Assembly (NCBI GenBank): GCA_013791955.1 | Contig: VMSW01000007.1 | Location: 1-64,000, forward strand | Source of the DNA: Propionicimonas sp. | GTDB lineage: Bacteria; Actinomycetota; Actinomycetes; Propionibacteriales; Propionibacteriaceae | DNA: 64,000 nt | Direction of reading: 5' to 3' | Shown here: one piece after another, positions 46,753-56,685 of the stretch | Numbering within the stretch: the stretch's first letter is position 1 | Layout: each line of letters opens with the position of its first letter | Notes under the pieces: generated by a model | Database searches by the model: none | Told to the model about the DNA's origin: nothing | The model's input: only the letters and a program-made list of their open reading frames with translations | Position numbers and translations under genes: made by a program

Positions 46753-48108
46753 TCACACCTCCTTGATGGCGGGTTGATGACGGGGTGCGAACTGCCACAC
46801 CGGGCTGCAGACCGAGGCGCGCACTTCCCGGGCGAAGTTCGCCATGCCGATGAAGCCCTCCAGGGGCAGTTTGCGCTCATGGTTGTGGTCGCAGAACGCG
46901 ACCCCGAGCTTGTAGGCCAGCGGACGTTCTTTGACGCCGCCGATGAACAGATCGGCCTTGCCCTCGCTGAGGAAGGCCGACAGCTCGGCCGGGTTGGAGT
47001 CGTCCACGATCACGGTGCCGGCATCACACAGATCGGTGAGGTACTCATAGTCCTCCGGTGTGCCGGTCTGGGAGCCGGCCAGCACGGTGGTCATGCCCAG
47101 CAGTCGCAGCGCCTTGACCAGCGAGATCGCCTTGAAGGCGCCGCCGACGTAGATCGCGGCCCGCTTACCTTCCAGGTCGCGACGGCATTCTTCGACCACC
47201 GGCAGGATCTCGGTGATCTCCTCAGCTACCAACGCCCGGGTGCGCTCCAGCATCTCGGGGTCTTTGAAGTGCTCGGCCACTGCATAGAGGGCGCCGGCCA
47301 TATCGTCGATGCCGAAGTAGGAGACCTTCTTGAACGGAATGCCGTACTTGGCCTGCATCTGCATGGCCAGCTTGGTGGTGGAGCCGGAGCATTGCACCAG
47401 GTTCAGCGCCGCCCCGTGGGCCCGCTGAATGTCGGCCACCCGGCCGTCCCCGGTGAGGTTGGCCACCACTTCCACACCCATTCGGCGCAGGTACTCGGTG
47501 ATGATCCAGATTTCGCCAGCCAGGTTGAAATCTCCCAGCAGGTTCACGGTGTGCTTGCCAACTCCGGCGGTATCGCCGGTGCCGATCAGCGTCATCAGCG
47601 CCTCACAGGCTGCGTCATAGCCCTGCTTCTTTGAGCCGGCGAAACCTTCGGACTGCACCGGGATGACCGGGATGCCGTATTTGGCCGAAACCACTCGGCA
47701 GATCGCCGAGACGTCATCACCGATCACCCCGACGATGCAGGTGGCATAGACAAAAGCCGCCGCCGGGTGGTGCCGTTCTATGAGTTCATTCAGGCTGTCT
47801 TCGAGTTGGCGCTCGCCGCCGAACACGACATGTCGTTCGCGCAGATCGGTGGAAAAGCTGAGCCGGTGGAGCTCCGGGCCGCTGGACAGCGCCCCGCGAA
47901 TGTCCCAGGTGTAGACCGCACACCCAATCGGACCGTGCACCAGGTGCACCGCGTCCGCGATCGGGTAGAGGACGACCCGGGAGCCGCAGAACGTGCAAGC
48001 CCGTTGGCTGACTGACCCGGCCACCGACTGCTTCTCGCAGTCGATGCCGGCTTTTCCATCTCCGCTGCGAATGACCTGGCGCGCTCTGGCGGCGAGCACC
48101 TCAGTCAT
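46753..48108 (-). CDS. nifE: nitrogenase cofactor scaffold protein NifE
   Basis: The 451-residue protein is NifD-like: CTFCGSRVVLYPIADAVHLVHGPIGCAVYTWD, CIVGVIGDDVSAICR, and LNLVQCSGSTTKLAMQM with the Cys at the cofactor position. The start is one base after the nifK stop. It lacks the catalytic His/Gln set of NifD, as expected of the scaffold subunit. It works with NifN to complete FeMo-cofactor. Confidence 0.96.
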   Translation of the reverse strand: MTEVLAARARQVIRSGDGKAGIDCEKQSVAGSVSQRACTFCGSRVVLYPIADAVHLVHGPIGCAVYTWDIRGALSSGPELHRLSFSTDLRERHVVFGGERQLEDSLNELIERHHPAAAFVYATCIVGVIGDDVSAICRVVSAKYGIPVIPVQSEGFAGSKKQGYDAACEALMTLIGTGDTAGVGKHTVNLLGDFNLAGEIWIITEYLRRMGVEVVANLTGDGRVADIQRAHGAALNLVQCSGSTTKLAMQMQAKYGIPFKKVSYFGIDDMAGALYAVAEHFKDPEMLERTRALVAEEITEILPVVEECRRDLEGKRAAIYVGGAFKAISLVKALRLLGMTTVLAGSQTGTPEDYEYLTDLCDAGTVIVDDSNPAELSAFLSEGKADLFIGGVKERPLAYKLGVAFCDHNHERKLPLEGFIGMANFAREVRASVCSPVWQFAPRHQPAIKEV

Positions 48109-48109
48109 C

Positions 48110-49498
48110 TCAGAGCACCAACTCGAACTGGTGATCCGGAGCGTCCCGATCGCGCCGATCGAGCAGCGCGTCGGTCATCTTGGTCAGCAGTCGCACCGCA
48201 CCGGCGTAGCCCAGGGTTGGGATCAACGAGTGCCCAACCCGATCCAGGATCGGCCAGCCAACCCGCACGAACGGGATGTCCTGAGCCTGAGCGATGTACT
48301 TGCCGTAGGTGTTGCCCAACAGCAGGTCCACCGGCTCGTTCTTGATCAGCTGATGCAGCGTGAACAGGTCGCCTTCGGACTTGATGTTGGAGCTGGCTGC
48401 CTTCGGCCCGAGGATTCGCTCGGCCTCGCTGGTGAACCGCTTGCCGGGAGTGCCAGTGAGGACGTGGACCGGGATCATGCCCAGGTCCCGGACGTACTCG
48501 GTCAGCGCCAGCACATGATCGGGATCACCGAAGATGGCCACCTTCTTGCCGTGGAAGTGCTGCTGGGTGTCAACCATCAGGTCGACCAGTTGGCCACGCT
48601 CGCGCTCCAGATCAGGCGTGATCACCCCGCCGCGGAACTTCAGGATCTGCATGAACCGGTCAGTAGCCGCGATCCCAATCGGCAGATCCAGAATCTCCCG
48701 AGGCACATAGGCCTTCTTCTCTACCTGGATCGCCGCATCACGAGAGGCCCACCAGCCCAGCGCCATGGTTGCCACGCCCCGGCCAAGGTTCTTCAGTTCG
48801 TCCACGGTGGTGCCACCGTCGGGGTAGAAGATGTGCTTTCCGGTCTGCGGTGCGTCCATCACCCCGGAGGTGTCGGGGAACATCGTCACCTTGAACCCGG
48901 TCGCCTCGGCCAGCCGCCGCAGTTCGCGCATGTCGGACGGATCGACGAACCCCGGCACGATGTTGATCTGGGTGGCGTCAGTGTGGCGGCGCCTGGCTGG
49001 CTTCACCTCCTGGGCGAAGTAGGTGGCCATCGCGGTGCACATGTTCGAGAAACCGACCACGTGCGAGCCCACATAACTTGGAGTGTTGGCGTGGATGACG
49101 TACTTGCCCTCAGGAATGATGTCCTGACGCTTGGCTTCGCCCACGATCTGGGGAATGTCATCACCGATGGTCTCCGACAGGCAGGTGGTGTGCACTGCCA
49201 CCACGTCGGGATCGTAGGTAGTGAAGACAGTCTTGAGGCCCTCCATCAGGTTGGGCTGGCCGCCGAACACCGAGGCACCCTCGGTGAACGAACTGCTGGC
49301 CGCCATCACCGGCTCTTTGAAGTGCCGGGTCAGGTGGCTGCGGTGGTAGGAGCAGCAGCCCTGGGAGCCGTGGCTGTACGGCAGGCACCGGTGGATGCCA
49401 AGAGCGGCATACATCGCGCCGATCGGCTGGCAGGTCTTGGCCGGGTTGATCCGTAGCGCGCTACGTTCGGCGATCTCGGTCGGAGTGTGATTCAGCAT
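48110..49498 (-). CDS. nifK: nitrogenase MoFe protein beta subunit NifK
   Basis: ATG 49498 follows GAGAGGAA, 13 bases after the nifD stop; the longer frame to 49567 overlaps nifD and has no ribosome site. The 462-residue protein has P-cluster Cys at 23 (TCQPIGA), 48 (HGSQGC) and 106 (HTTCLSETIGDD). The N-terminus is short, with Cys23 rather than about 70 in the Azotobacter protein, matching clostridial-type NifK. It pairs with NifD to hold the P-cluster. Confidence 0.98.
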   Translation of the reverse strand: MLNHTPTEIAERSALRINPAKTCQPIGAMYAALGIHRCLPYSHGSQGCCSYHRSHLTRHFKEPVMAASSSFTEGASVFGGQPNLMEGLKTVFTTYDPDVVAVHTTCLSETIGDDIPQIVGEAKRQDIIPEGKYVIHANTPSYVGSHVVGFSNMCTAMATYFAQEVKPARRRHTDATQINIVPGFVDPSDMRELRRLAEATGFKVTMFPDTSGVMDAPQTGKHIFYPDGGTTVDELKNLGRGVATMALGWWASRDAAIQVEKKAYVPREILDLPIGIAATDRFMQILKFRGGVITPDLERERGQLVDLMVDTQQHFHGKKVAIFGDPDHVLALTEYVRDLGMIPVHVLTGTPGKRFTSEAERILGPKAASSNIKSEGDLFTLHQLIKNEPVDLLLGNTYGKYIAQAQDIPFVRVGWPILDRVGHSLIPTLGYAGAVRLLTKMTDALLDRRDRDAPDHQFELVL

Positions 49499-49511
49499 TT
49501 CAGTGTTCCTC

Positions 49512-51221
49512 TCAGGCCGGTTTCTTCGCCGCCCACGGCGGGGTGACCAGGCGCCAAACCTGGGCATTCACCATGCGGTCGATCTCGGTGTAGAAGTTGA
49601 TCGCGCCCTTGAACCCGGCGTACGGGCCGCCGTAGTCGTAGTTGTGCAGCTGCTTGCAGGGGATCCCCATCTTTTCGATGACGTACTTGTCCTTGATGCC
49701 CGAGCAGACCAGGGCCGGCTTGTACGCCTCGATGAGCTGTTCCAGCTCGGCGTGGGAGATGTCGTCAACGACGACTGATCCCTTCGTCATTTCCGGCATC
49801 ATGCCTTCGTAGGTCGCCATCTTCAGCCCACCCGCTTCGAGCTCGGCGATCTCCGCCTCGGTCTTTCGCGGTGCGAAACGCTCCGGATCCGGACCGATGG
49901 TGAGTTCTTCGATGGCTCGGGAGTCGGCGTCGATGGTGATGGAATCCAGCACAACGCTGCCCTCGTAGTCATCGCGGTGAGCGAACTCGTAGCCGGCAGC
50001 CACCACCGGCATGCCCAGGTCGGCAAACAGCGACTGGTAGTGATGGGCTCGTGAACCGCCCACATACAGCATCACCGGACGGCCATTGGTTCGGGCGCGA
50101 ATGGCATTACGCACTGGCTCAACTTCAGCCAGCTCCTGAGCAATGACCACCTCGACCCGAGCGATGAGCTCGGGATCGCCGAAGTAGCGGGCGATCTTGC
50201 GCATCGCCTTGGCCGTGGCCTGAGCGCCGATGAAGTTCACCTTCATCCACGGGATGCCGAACTTGGATTCCATCATCTCGGCCATGTAGTTGATCGAGCG
50301 ATGGCACTGCACCAGGTTCAGGTTGGCATCAGCCGAACGAGCCAGTTCGGAGTACTGGGCGTTGCCGCTGAACGTGGAAACCAACTGGATGCCGCAGCGA
50401 GCCAGGATCCGTTCCATCTCGAAGGCGTCGCCGCCGATGTTGTACTCGCCCAGCAGGTTCACTCGCCACGGGTTCACCTTCAGTTCGGGCGGCAGCTCTT
50501 CGGTGCCGACCACATTGGTGAACAGGCCGTTGTTGGCGATGTGGTGGCCTGCCGACTGGCTGACCCCCTTGTACCCCTCGCAGGAGAAGCCGAAGATGTT
50601 GATCCCAAGCTCGGCTTTCATCTGCCGAGCCACCGCGTGGACGTCGTCCCCGATCAAGCCGACCGGGCAGGTGGAGAACACCGCGATCGCCTTGGGATGG
50701 AACAGGTCGTAGGCCTCCTGGATGGCCTTGGCCAGCTTCTTCTCGCCGCCGAAGATGATCTCGTTCTCGGTCATATCGGTGGTGAAGGCGTAGTTCAGGA
50801 AGTTCTGATCGCCCTCGGGAACATCAGCTTGATTGCGGCGGGTCATCCAGGCGTAGTAGGAGCACCCGACCGGACCATGCACGATGTGCACGATGTCGGT
50901 AATCGGGCCCAGCACCACACCCTTGCAACCGGCGTAGCAGCAGCCACGCTGGGTGATGATGCCGGGCGAGGTACGGCTGTTCGCCTCGATCTTGGGAACC
51001 TCGATCGGGTCGTTCACCTTGATATGCCGCGACCGCTTGCGCAGCAGGCGTGGCGGGTAGTTCTGAACCAGGTTCCGCACCAACTGGTTTGGTTCAGGTG
51101 ACCCCATCGGCATAGCCAGGCCAGGGTCTGGACAGGACAGGTCCAGAGCCCCGACCGCTTCCAGATCGATGGCCGCCAGCGCCTTGACCGGGAGGGCCGG
51201 CATCTCTTCAGGCTTCTTCAT
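49512..51221 (-). CDS. nifD: nitrogenase MoFe protein alpha subunit NifD (with insertion and N-terminal extension)
   Basis: ATG 51221 has AGGAG upstream. P-cluster Cys are 94, 120 and 185; FeMo-cofactor ligands are Cys306 (LVQCHRS) and His526 (LHNYDY). The catalytic neighbours Gln222 and His226 (VSQSAGHH) are kept. Cys306 and His526 are 220 residues apart against 167 in Azotobacter, so about 53 residues are inserted, roughly 420-485, as in clostridial and archaeal enzymes. The first P-cluster Cys is at 94, not 62, because about 35 Pro/Ala-rich residues are added in front. No vnfG/anfG gene follows, so it is the Mo enzyme. Confidence 0.98.
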   Translation of the reverse strand: MKKPEEMPALPVKALAAIDLEAVGALDLSCPDPGLAMPMGSPEPNQLVRNLVQNYPPRLLRKRSRHIKVNDPIEVPKIEANSRTSPGIITQRGCCYAGCKGVVLGPITDIVHIVHGPVGCSYYAWMTRRNQADVPEGDQNFLNYAFTTDMTENEIIFGGEKKLAKAIQEAYDLFHPKAIAVFSTCPVGLIGDDVHAVARQMKAELGINIFGFSCEGYKGVSQSAGHHIANNGLFTNVVGTEELPPELKVNPWRVNLLGEYNIGGDAFEMERILARCGIQLVSTFSGNAQYSELARSADANLNLVQCHRSINYMAEMMESKFGIPWMKVNFIGAQATAKAMRKIARYFGDPELIARVEVVIAQELAEVEPVRNAIRARTNGRPVMLYVGGSRAHHYQSLFADLGMPVVAAGYEFAHRDDYEGSVVLDSITIDADSRAIEELTIGPDPERFAPRKTEAEIAELEAGGLKMATYEGMMPEMTKGSVVVDDISHAELEQLIEAYKPALVCSGIKDKYVIEKMGIPCKQLHNYDYGGPYAGFKGAINFYTEIDRMVNAQVWRLVTPPWAAKKPA

Positions 51222-51246
51222 GTCTGCTCCTCAGCAATGCGTGGGG

Positions 51247-52182
<936 letters not shown>

Positions 52183-52441
52183 GTCGGACTCAGCCTGCCG
52201 ATTTCATCGTCGGAGGCGTCCTCGCCGTGTGTTGGTTGAAATACCACCATGGGGAAGTTACGGATGAGTAAACCGAAAAGCGTTCTGTGTTACAGCTTTT
52301 TAAATCCATTTTGGGGACGTATTCGTTGCCATTTGAGAATGCCGCCGGCGAGCATGTTTCGCGCGCGCGGACGGGCGCGTACGCGGGGGAGTGCACACGC
52401 GAGGGCCGCTTGACTAGCTACTTCGTGCGGCCGGTTCTAGT

Positions 52442-52574
52442 TGAAACAGCCGCAGCTGCGGAGTTGTGAGGCGAAAAGGGAACGCAGGTGCGGGCCGCGT
52501 GGAAAACCTCAGAATTTCAGTTTGTTTCAATCCGATGTCGCGTCTGAAACAGCCCTGATGTTCCGTAGCTGCGG
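52442..52574. promoter_or_regulatory. two composite operator-like motifs upstream of the mod regulator
   Basis: Copy 1 is TGAAACAGCCGCAGCTGCGG (52442-52461), in which CCGCAGCTGCGG is a perfect palindrome. Copy 2 (52545-52574) has TGAAACAGCC and then CCGTAGCTGCGG with ten extra bases between them. An inverted TGTTTCA at 52523-52529 faces the second TGAAACA at 52545-52551. The insertion equals about one helical turn, so protein contacts could be kept on one face. Confidence 0.6.
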
Positions 52575-52590
52575 TCCCTACACTCCTGGC

Positions 52591-52992
52591 ATGACGAAAC
52601 TGCGAATCCGTGATGCAGCCATCTTCCTCGGTGTGAGTGATGACACCGTGCGACGTTGGGTTGATGCGGGCCAGATTCCCCACGAGATCGACGATCACCG
52701 ACGCAAGGTAATCGACGGACGGTCGTTGGCGGAGTTTGCACAGTCGCTGGCCAGCCCCATGCCCGACCCCTCAGTGGTGTCGCGTTCGGCGCGCAATCGT
52801 TTCGTTGGATTGGTCACCAAGGTCACCTCAGACCTGGTGATGTCACAGGTGGAGCTGCAGTGTGGCCCGTTCCGCGTCGTGTCCCTGATGAGTACAGAGG
52901 CCGTCCGCGAGCTGGGCCTGGAACCAGGTTCGGTCGCGGTCGCGGTGGTCAAGGCCACCAACGTGATCGTGGAGACCCCACACCCAACCTGA
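52591..52992 (+). CDS. HTH-TOBE molybdate-responsive regulator candidate
   Basis: ATG 52591 starts a 133-residue protein. The N-terminal MerR/excisionase-type helix-turn-helix is RDAAIFLGVSDDTVRRWVDAGQIPHEI. A TOBE (Mop-type) molybdate-binding domain, about 70-133, follows (ARNRFVGLVTKVTSDLVMSQVEL to AVVKATNVIVE). It is the first gene of the mod operon and faces the nif operon, so it may control both; this is inference. It differs from ModE in having a single TOBE and a MerR-like DNA domain. Confidence 0.88.
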   Translation: MTKLRIRDAAIFLGVSDDTVRRWVDAGQIPHEIDDHRRKVIDGRSLAEFAQSLASPMPDPSVVSRSARNRFVGLVTKVTSDLVMSQVELQCGPFRVVSLMSTEAVRELGLEPGSVAVAVVKATNVIVETPHPT

Positions 52993-53002
52993 GAGGAAGT
53001 AG

Positions 53003-53764
53003 ATGCGCACCAAACTGAGGTCCGCAGTGCTGGCCGTCCTGGTCAGCCTCAGCCTGGCTACCGCTGGCTGCAGCACGGCAGCGACGACCAAGACAGTCAC
53101 CGTCTTCGCCGCAGCGTCGATGAAAGCCACCTTCACCAAGCTGGCCCAGACCTTTGAGGCCAGCCACCCTGGCGTGAAAGTCACCTTCAACTTCGCCAAC
53201 GGCGACACTCTCGCCATGCAGATCACCCAAGGCGCGCCGGCTGACGTGTTCGCCACCGCGAGCGAAGCGCACCTGAAGCCGATCACCGACGCGGGGCTCG
53301 GCGCGGCGCAGGTGAAGATCTATGCAACCAACCAGTTGCAGATCGCCGTGCCGCCTGCGAACCCGGCGAAGATCGCCACCTTTGCCGACCTGGCCGGGGG
53401 CGAAGTGAAGTTCGTGGGTTGTTCGGCGAGCACTGCTTGTGGTGCGGCGACGAAGAAGATCGAAGCTGGTACCGGCGTCACGCTGAAGCCGGTGAGTGAG
53501 GAAGAGACAGTCACGGATGTGCTGGCGAAGGTGGTCGCCGGCGAGGCCGATGCCGGCTTGGTCTTCAGGACTGATGTCAGCTCAGCTGGCGACAAGGTGG
53601 CCGGCATCGAGTTCCCCGAATCGGCCAAGGCCGTCAACCGCAACACCATCGTCGCGCTGAAAGCCGGACCGCAGGCAGCGCTCGGCCAGGAGTTCGTCGA
53701 TCTCGTGGTCAGCGCCGAAGGCCAGCAGGTGTTGGCCGCAGCCGGCTTCGGACCAGGGCAGTAG
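53003..53764 (+). CDS. modA: molybdate ABC transporter substrate-binding lipoprotein ModA
   Basis: ATG 53003 follows AGAGGAAG. The 253-residue protein has a lipoprotein signal with lipobox LATAGC. The body has VFAAASMKATFTKLAQTFEASHPGVKV, NFANGDTLAMQI, GAPADVFATAS, and an ETVTDVLAKVVAGEADAGLVFRTDV segment, all typical of ModA. It binds molybdate outside the membrane and hands it to ModB. Cys near 135 and 140 (VGCSASTAC) are unusual. Confidence 0.95.
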   Translation: MRTKLRSAVLAVLVSLSLATAGCSTAATTKTVTVFAAASMKATFTKLAQTFEASHPGVKVTFNFANGDTLAMQITQGAPADVFATASEAHLKPITDAGLGAAQVKIYATNQLQIAVPPANPAKIATFADLAGGEVKFVGCSASTACGAATKKIEAGTGVTLKPVSEEETVTDVLAKVVAGEADAGLVFRTDVSSAGDKVAGIEFPESAKAVNRNTIVALKAGPQAALGQEFVDLVVSAEGQQVLAAAGFGPGQ

Positions 53765-53827
53765 CCGCCAGGCGGGGGCGACCGGGCGGCACCCCGGTCG
53801 TCCCTGATCTCTACTGAAAGGGACGCG

Positions 53828-54682
53828 ATGACTTCGCTGACCGCACGGAGCGCGCAGGTCACTTTGGGCCGGGCGCCAGCCGGCGTCCGAGTGCCCCGGG
53901 TCTACTCCGGCCTGCCACGTTGGTTGGTGCTGCCGGCGGCGGCTGGGGCGGCTCTGGTGCTGTTCCCGCTAGTAGCCATGGGTGCGCGGGTCGATTGGGC
54001 CAAGTTCGGCCAGCTGATCGCCAGTGAAGGCTCCCTGGCTGCGTTGGCTTTGAGCTTGCAGACCTCGGCGACGACCACCGTGGTCTGCCTGGTTCTCGGG
54101 GTGCCGATGGCGCTGGTGCTGGCCAGGACTCAGTTCCGCGGTCAGCAACTGTTGCGTTCGCTGGTGCTCCTGCCGTTGGTGCTCCCACCGGTGGTGGGTG
54201 GCATCGCCCTGCTCTACACCTTCGGCCGCCAAGGACTGCTCGGCTCCGGCCTTGAGCTACTCGGCATTCAGGTGGCCTTCTCTACGGTTGCGGTGGTGTT
54301 GGCCCAGACCTTCGTCGCTCTGCCCTTCCTGGTGCTCTCCCTTGAGGGCACGCTGCGCACCTTCGGTCAGCGCTACGAGCTGGTGGCCGCCACCCTCGGG
54401 GCGGGGCCATCGGTGGTGTTGGCCAAGGTCACCCTGCCGCTGGTGTTGCCGGGCTTGGCCTCGGCTGCGGTGTTGTCCTTCGCCCGGGCCTTGGGGGAGT
54501 TTGGCGCCACGATCACTTTCGCTGGCAGCCTGCAGGGGGTCACCCGCACCCTGCCGCTGGAGATCTTCCTGCAGCGAGTTGATGATCCCGACGCTGCCAT
54601 CGCGCTTTCGCTGGTGCTGGTGGTGGTGGCCGTGGTGGTCACTGCGGCGACGTCCCGGATTTCGAACTGGGCGATCAGATGA
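53828..54682 (+). CDS. modB: molybdate ABC transporter permease ModB
   Basis: ATG 53828 follows AAAGGGA. The 284-residue protein has six membrane segments and the EAA loop [27 protein letters not shown] that contacts Mod[19 protein letters not shown] is a marker for ModB. The 63-bp gap after modA contains a short GACCGGG/CCCGGTC hairpin that may adjust relative expression. The modC start overlaps its stop. Confidence 0.95.
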   Translation: MTSLTARSAQVTLGRAPAGVRVPRVYSGLPRWLVLPAAAGAALVLFPLVAMGARVDWAKFGQLIASEGSLAALALSLQTSATTTVVCLVLGVPMALVLARTQFRGQQLLRSLVLLPLVLPPVVGGIALLYTFGRQGLLGSGLELLGIQVAFSTVAVVLAQTFVALPFLVLSLEGTLRTFGQRYELVAATLGAGPSVVLAKVTLPLVLPGLASAAVLSFARALGEFGATITFAGSLQGVTRTLPLEIFLQRVDDPDAAIALSLVLVVVAVVVTAATSRISNWAIR

Positions 54683-55749
54683 GCCTCGCCTTTACCGCCG
54701 AACTCGCCGAGCGGGGCTTCGAGGCCCAGATAGGGGTACGGCCAGGGGAGCGGGTCGCGGTGCTGGGGCACAACGGCTCAGGCAAGTCGACCCTGCTCAA
54801 CCTGCTGGCTGGCACGCTGCGTCCGGATTCTGGGAAGGCGGTCTTGAGCGGTCGCACCCTGTTTCATCTTGGTTCGAGGACCAACCGCTGGCTGCCGCCG
54901 CATGCGCGGGGCATCTCCCTGCTGGCCCAGGACGCGTTGCTGTTTCCGCACCTGAGCGTGATCGACAATGTGGCCTTCGGCCCGCGAGCCACGGGAGCAT
55001 CGAAGGCCGAGGCGCATCGCTGCGCCGAGGATTGGTTGGCTGAGGTCGGGGTTGCCGATCTGGCTGGACGGCGTCCCAGCCAACTCTCTGGCGGTCAGGC
55101 GCAGCGGGTGGCCATCGCCCGGGCGCTGGCGGCCGACCCGAAGTTGCTGTTGCTGGACGAGCCGATGGCCGCTCTCGATGTGGCGGTGGCCCCGCTGTTG
55201 CGCCGGGTATTGCGCCGGGTGCTGGACGGTCGGGCGACCATGATGGTTACCCACGATCTGTTGGACGCGATGCTGCTCTCAGATCGGATCATCGTGATGG
55301 AGCAGGGGCGGGTGGCCGAATCCGGACCAACTGAAGAGGTGCTGCGGCACCCGCGCACCCGCTTCACCGCCCGGATCGCCGGTTTGAATCTGATCCGCGG
55401 CCACTACCGCGAAGGGGCGGTGCACGACGACACCGGCCTGTCGGTTGCCGGCGCGGTGAAGGATGGCGAATCGCTGGCCGCTGGTGCCCTGGCGGCGGCG
55501 GTCTTCGCGCCGTCAGGGGTGTCGATCTTCCTCGAACCGCCAGCCGGTAGTCCGCGCAACAACCTGTCGGTGCGGGTGGCCGAGTTGGAGCCGCTGGGCG
55601 ATCTGGTGCGGGTGCGCAGCGATGACCATCACGGACACATCCTGGCCGCGGACGTGACCGCGCGGTCGGTGGCCGCACTCGATCTGTATCCCGGCCGCGA
55701 GGTGACCTATTCGATCAAGGCCGCAGCCGTGACCCTCTTCCCGCTATGA
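54679..55749 (+). CDS. modC: molybdate ABC transporter ATP-binding protein ModC
   Basis: ATG 54679 overlaps the modB stop by four bases. The 356-residue protein has Walker [10 protein letters not shown] (about 34-42), signature [15 protein letters not shown], Walker [13 protein letters not shown] and switch His in MVTHDL. The C-terminal part (from about 285) is a TOBE domain with [19 protein letters not shown] that binds molybdate and may inhibit transport. It energises uptake for nitrogenase and other Mo enzymes. Confidence 0.95.
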   Translation: MSLAFTAELAERGFEAQIGVRPGERVAVLGHNGSGKSTLLNLLAGTLRPDSGKAVLSGRTLFHLGSRTNRWLPPHARGISLLAQDALLFPHLSVIDNVAFGPRATGASKAEAHRCAEDWLAEVGVADLAGRRPSQLSGGQAQRVAIARALAADPKLLLLDEPMAALDVAVAPLLRRVLRRVLDGRATMMVTHDLLDAMLLSDRIIVMEQGRVAESGPTEEVLRHPRTRFTARIAGLNLIRGHYREGAVHDDTGLSVAGAVKDGESLAAGALAAAVFAPSGVSIFLEPPAGSPRNNLSVRVAELEPLGDLVRVRSDDHHGHILAADVTARSVAALDLYPGREVTYSIKAAAVTLFPL

Positions 55750-55783
55750 AGCGGGGTCAACCACGCCGTCCAAGGAGGCAGTA

Positions 55784-56629
55784 GTGATTCCGCCCAGTGT
55801 CGAACTCATCGACCGGCTGCTGCGCGAGGATGTGCCCTACTTCGACCTCACTACCACCTTGCTCGGGCTGCCTGAAGTGCCCGCCCGAATGACCTTCCGG
55901 GCGCGGACGCCCGTGGTGGCGGCAGCGACCTCGCTGGCATCGGGACTGTGTGAGCGGGTTGGCTGCCGGATTGAGGCCGCCGCACCGGATGGACGGCTGG
56001 TGTCAGCAGATGAAGAGCTGCTGGCGGTCGTTGGTACCCCGGCCCAACTGCATCTGGCGTGGAAGGTGACCGCGAACGTCCTGGAATCGGCGGGTGGGAT
56101 CGCCACCCGCACCCACCAATTGGTGAGTGCCGCCCGGGCGGTAAGCGATTCGGTTGAGGTCTATGCGACTCGAAAGGTGATCCCCGGCACCAAGGAACTG
56201 GCCTTGGCCGCGGTATTGGCTGGCGGCGGCCTGCCGCACCGCCTGGGGCTGGCAGAAACGGTGCTGGTCTTCGCCCAGCACACTGCCTTTCTCGGAGGGG
56301 TTGCCGGGCTGGTTGAGCGGCTGCCGAAACTGGTCGAGCGGGCCTGCGAGAAGGTGGTGCTGGTTGAGGTGGAGCGCCTCGACGACGCGCTCGCCGTGGC
56401 TGCCGCCGGTGCCGGTGGGGTCCAGTTCGACAAGGTGCCGCCGGCCCAGTTGGCCGACATGGTGGCGGCGCTGCGGGCGGCCGCGCCTGCGGTGCGGGTG
56501 ATTGCCGCTGGTGGGATCAACGCCACCAATGCCGCTGAATACGCGGCCACCGGGGTGTCCGGCTTAGCCACGTCCTGGATGTACGGCGGCGCCCCGGCTG
56601 ACATCGCCGTGACTATCGAGCCGAGCTAG
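55784..56629 (+). CDS. modD: ModD (NadC-like phosphoribosyltransferase fold)
   Basis: GTG 55784 follows AAGGAGG. The 281-residue protein is a quinolinate phosphoribosyltransferase homologue: DLTTTLLG, NVLESAGGIATRT, YATRKVIPGTKELALAAVLAGGGLPHRLGL, and VRVIAAGGINATNAAEYAATGVSGLATS. In NadC the motif is ATRKTTPGLR; here KVIPG marks the ModD subgroup, known from mod and nif loci. Its reaction is not established. It is last in the mod operon, 35 bp after modC. Confidence 0.9.
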   Translation: MIPPSVELIDRLLREDVPYFDLTTTLLGLPEVPARMTFRARTPVVAAATSLASGLCERVGCRIEAAAPDGRLVSADEELLAVVGTPAQLHLAWKVTANVLESAGGIATRTHQLVSAARAVSDSVEVYATRKVIPGTKELALAAVLAGGGLPHRLGLAETVLVFAQHTAFLGGVAGLVERLPKLVERACEKVVLVEVERLDDALAVAAAGAGGVQFDKVPPAQLADMVAALRAAAPAVRVIAAGGINATNAAEYAATGVSGLATSWMYGGAPADIAVTIEPS

Positions 56630-56685
56630 GGCTGGGCACCGAAGCCCAGCGACTACGCTGGTCGGGTCAATAACCGGCTGGAGGA

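Noticed and set aside
49499-49567. Longer NifK start at 49567
   Set aside because: It would overlap the end of nifD by 56 bases and lacks a ribosome site, whereas ATG 49498 has GAGAGGAA.
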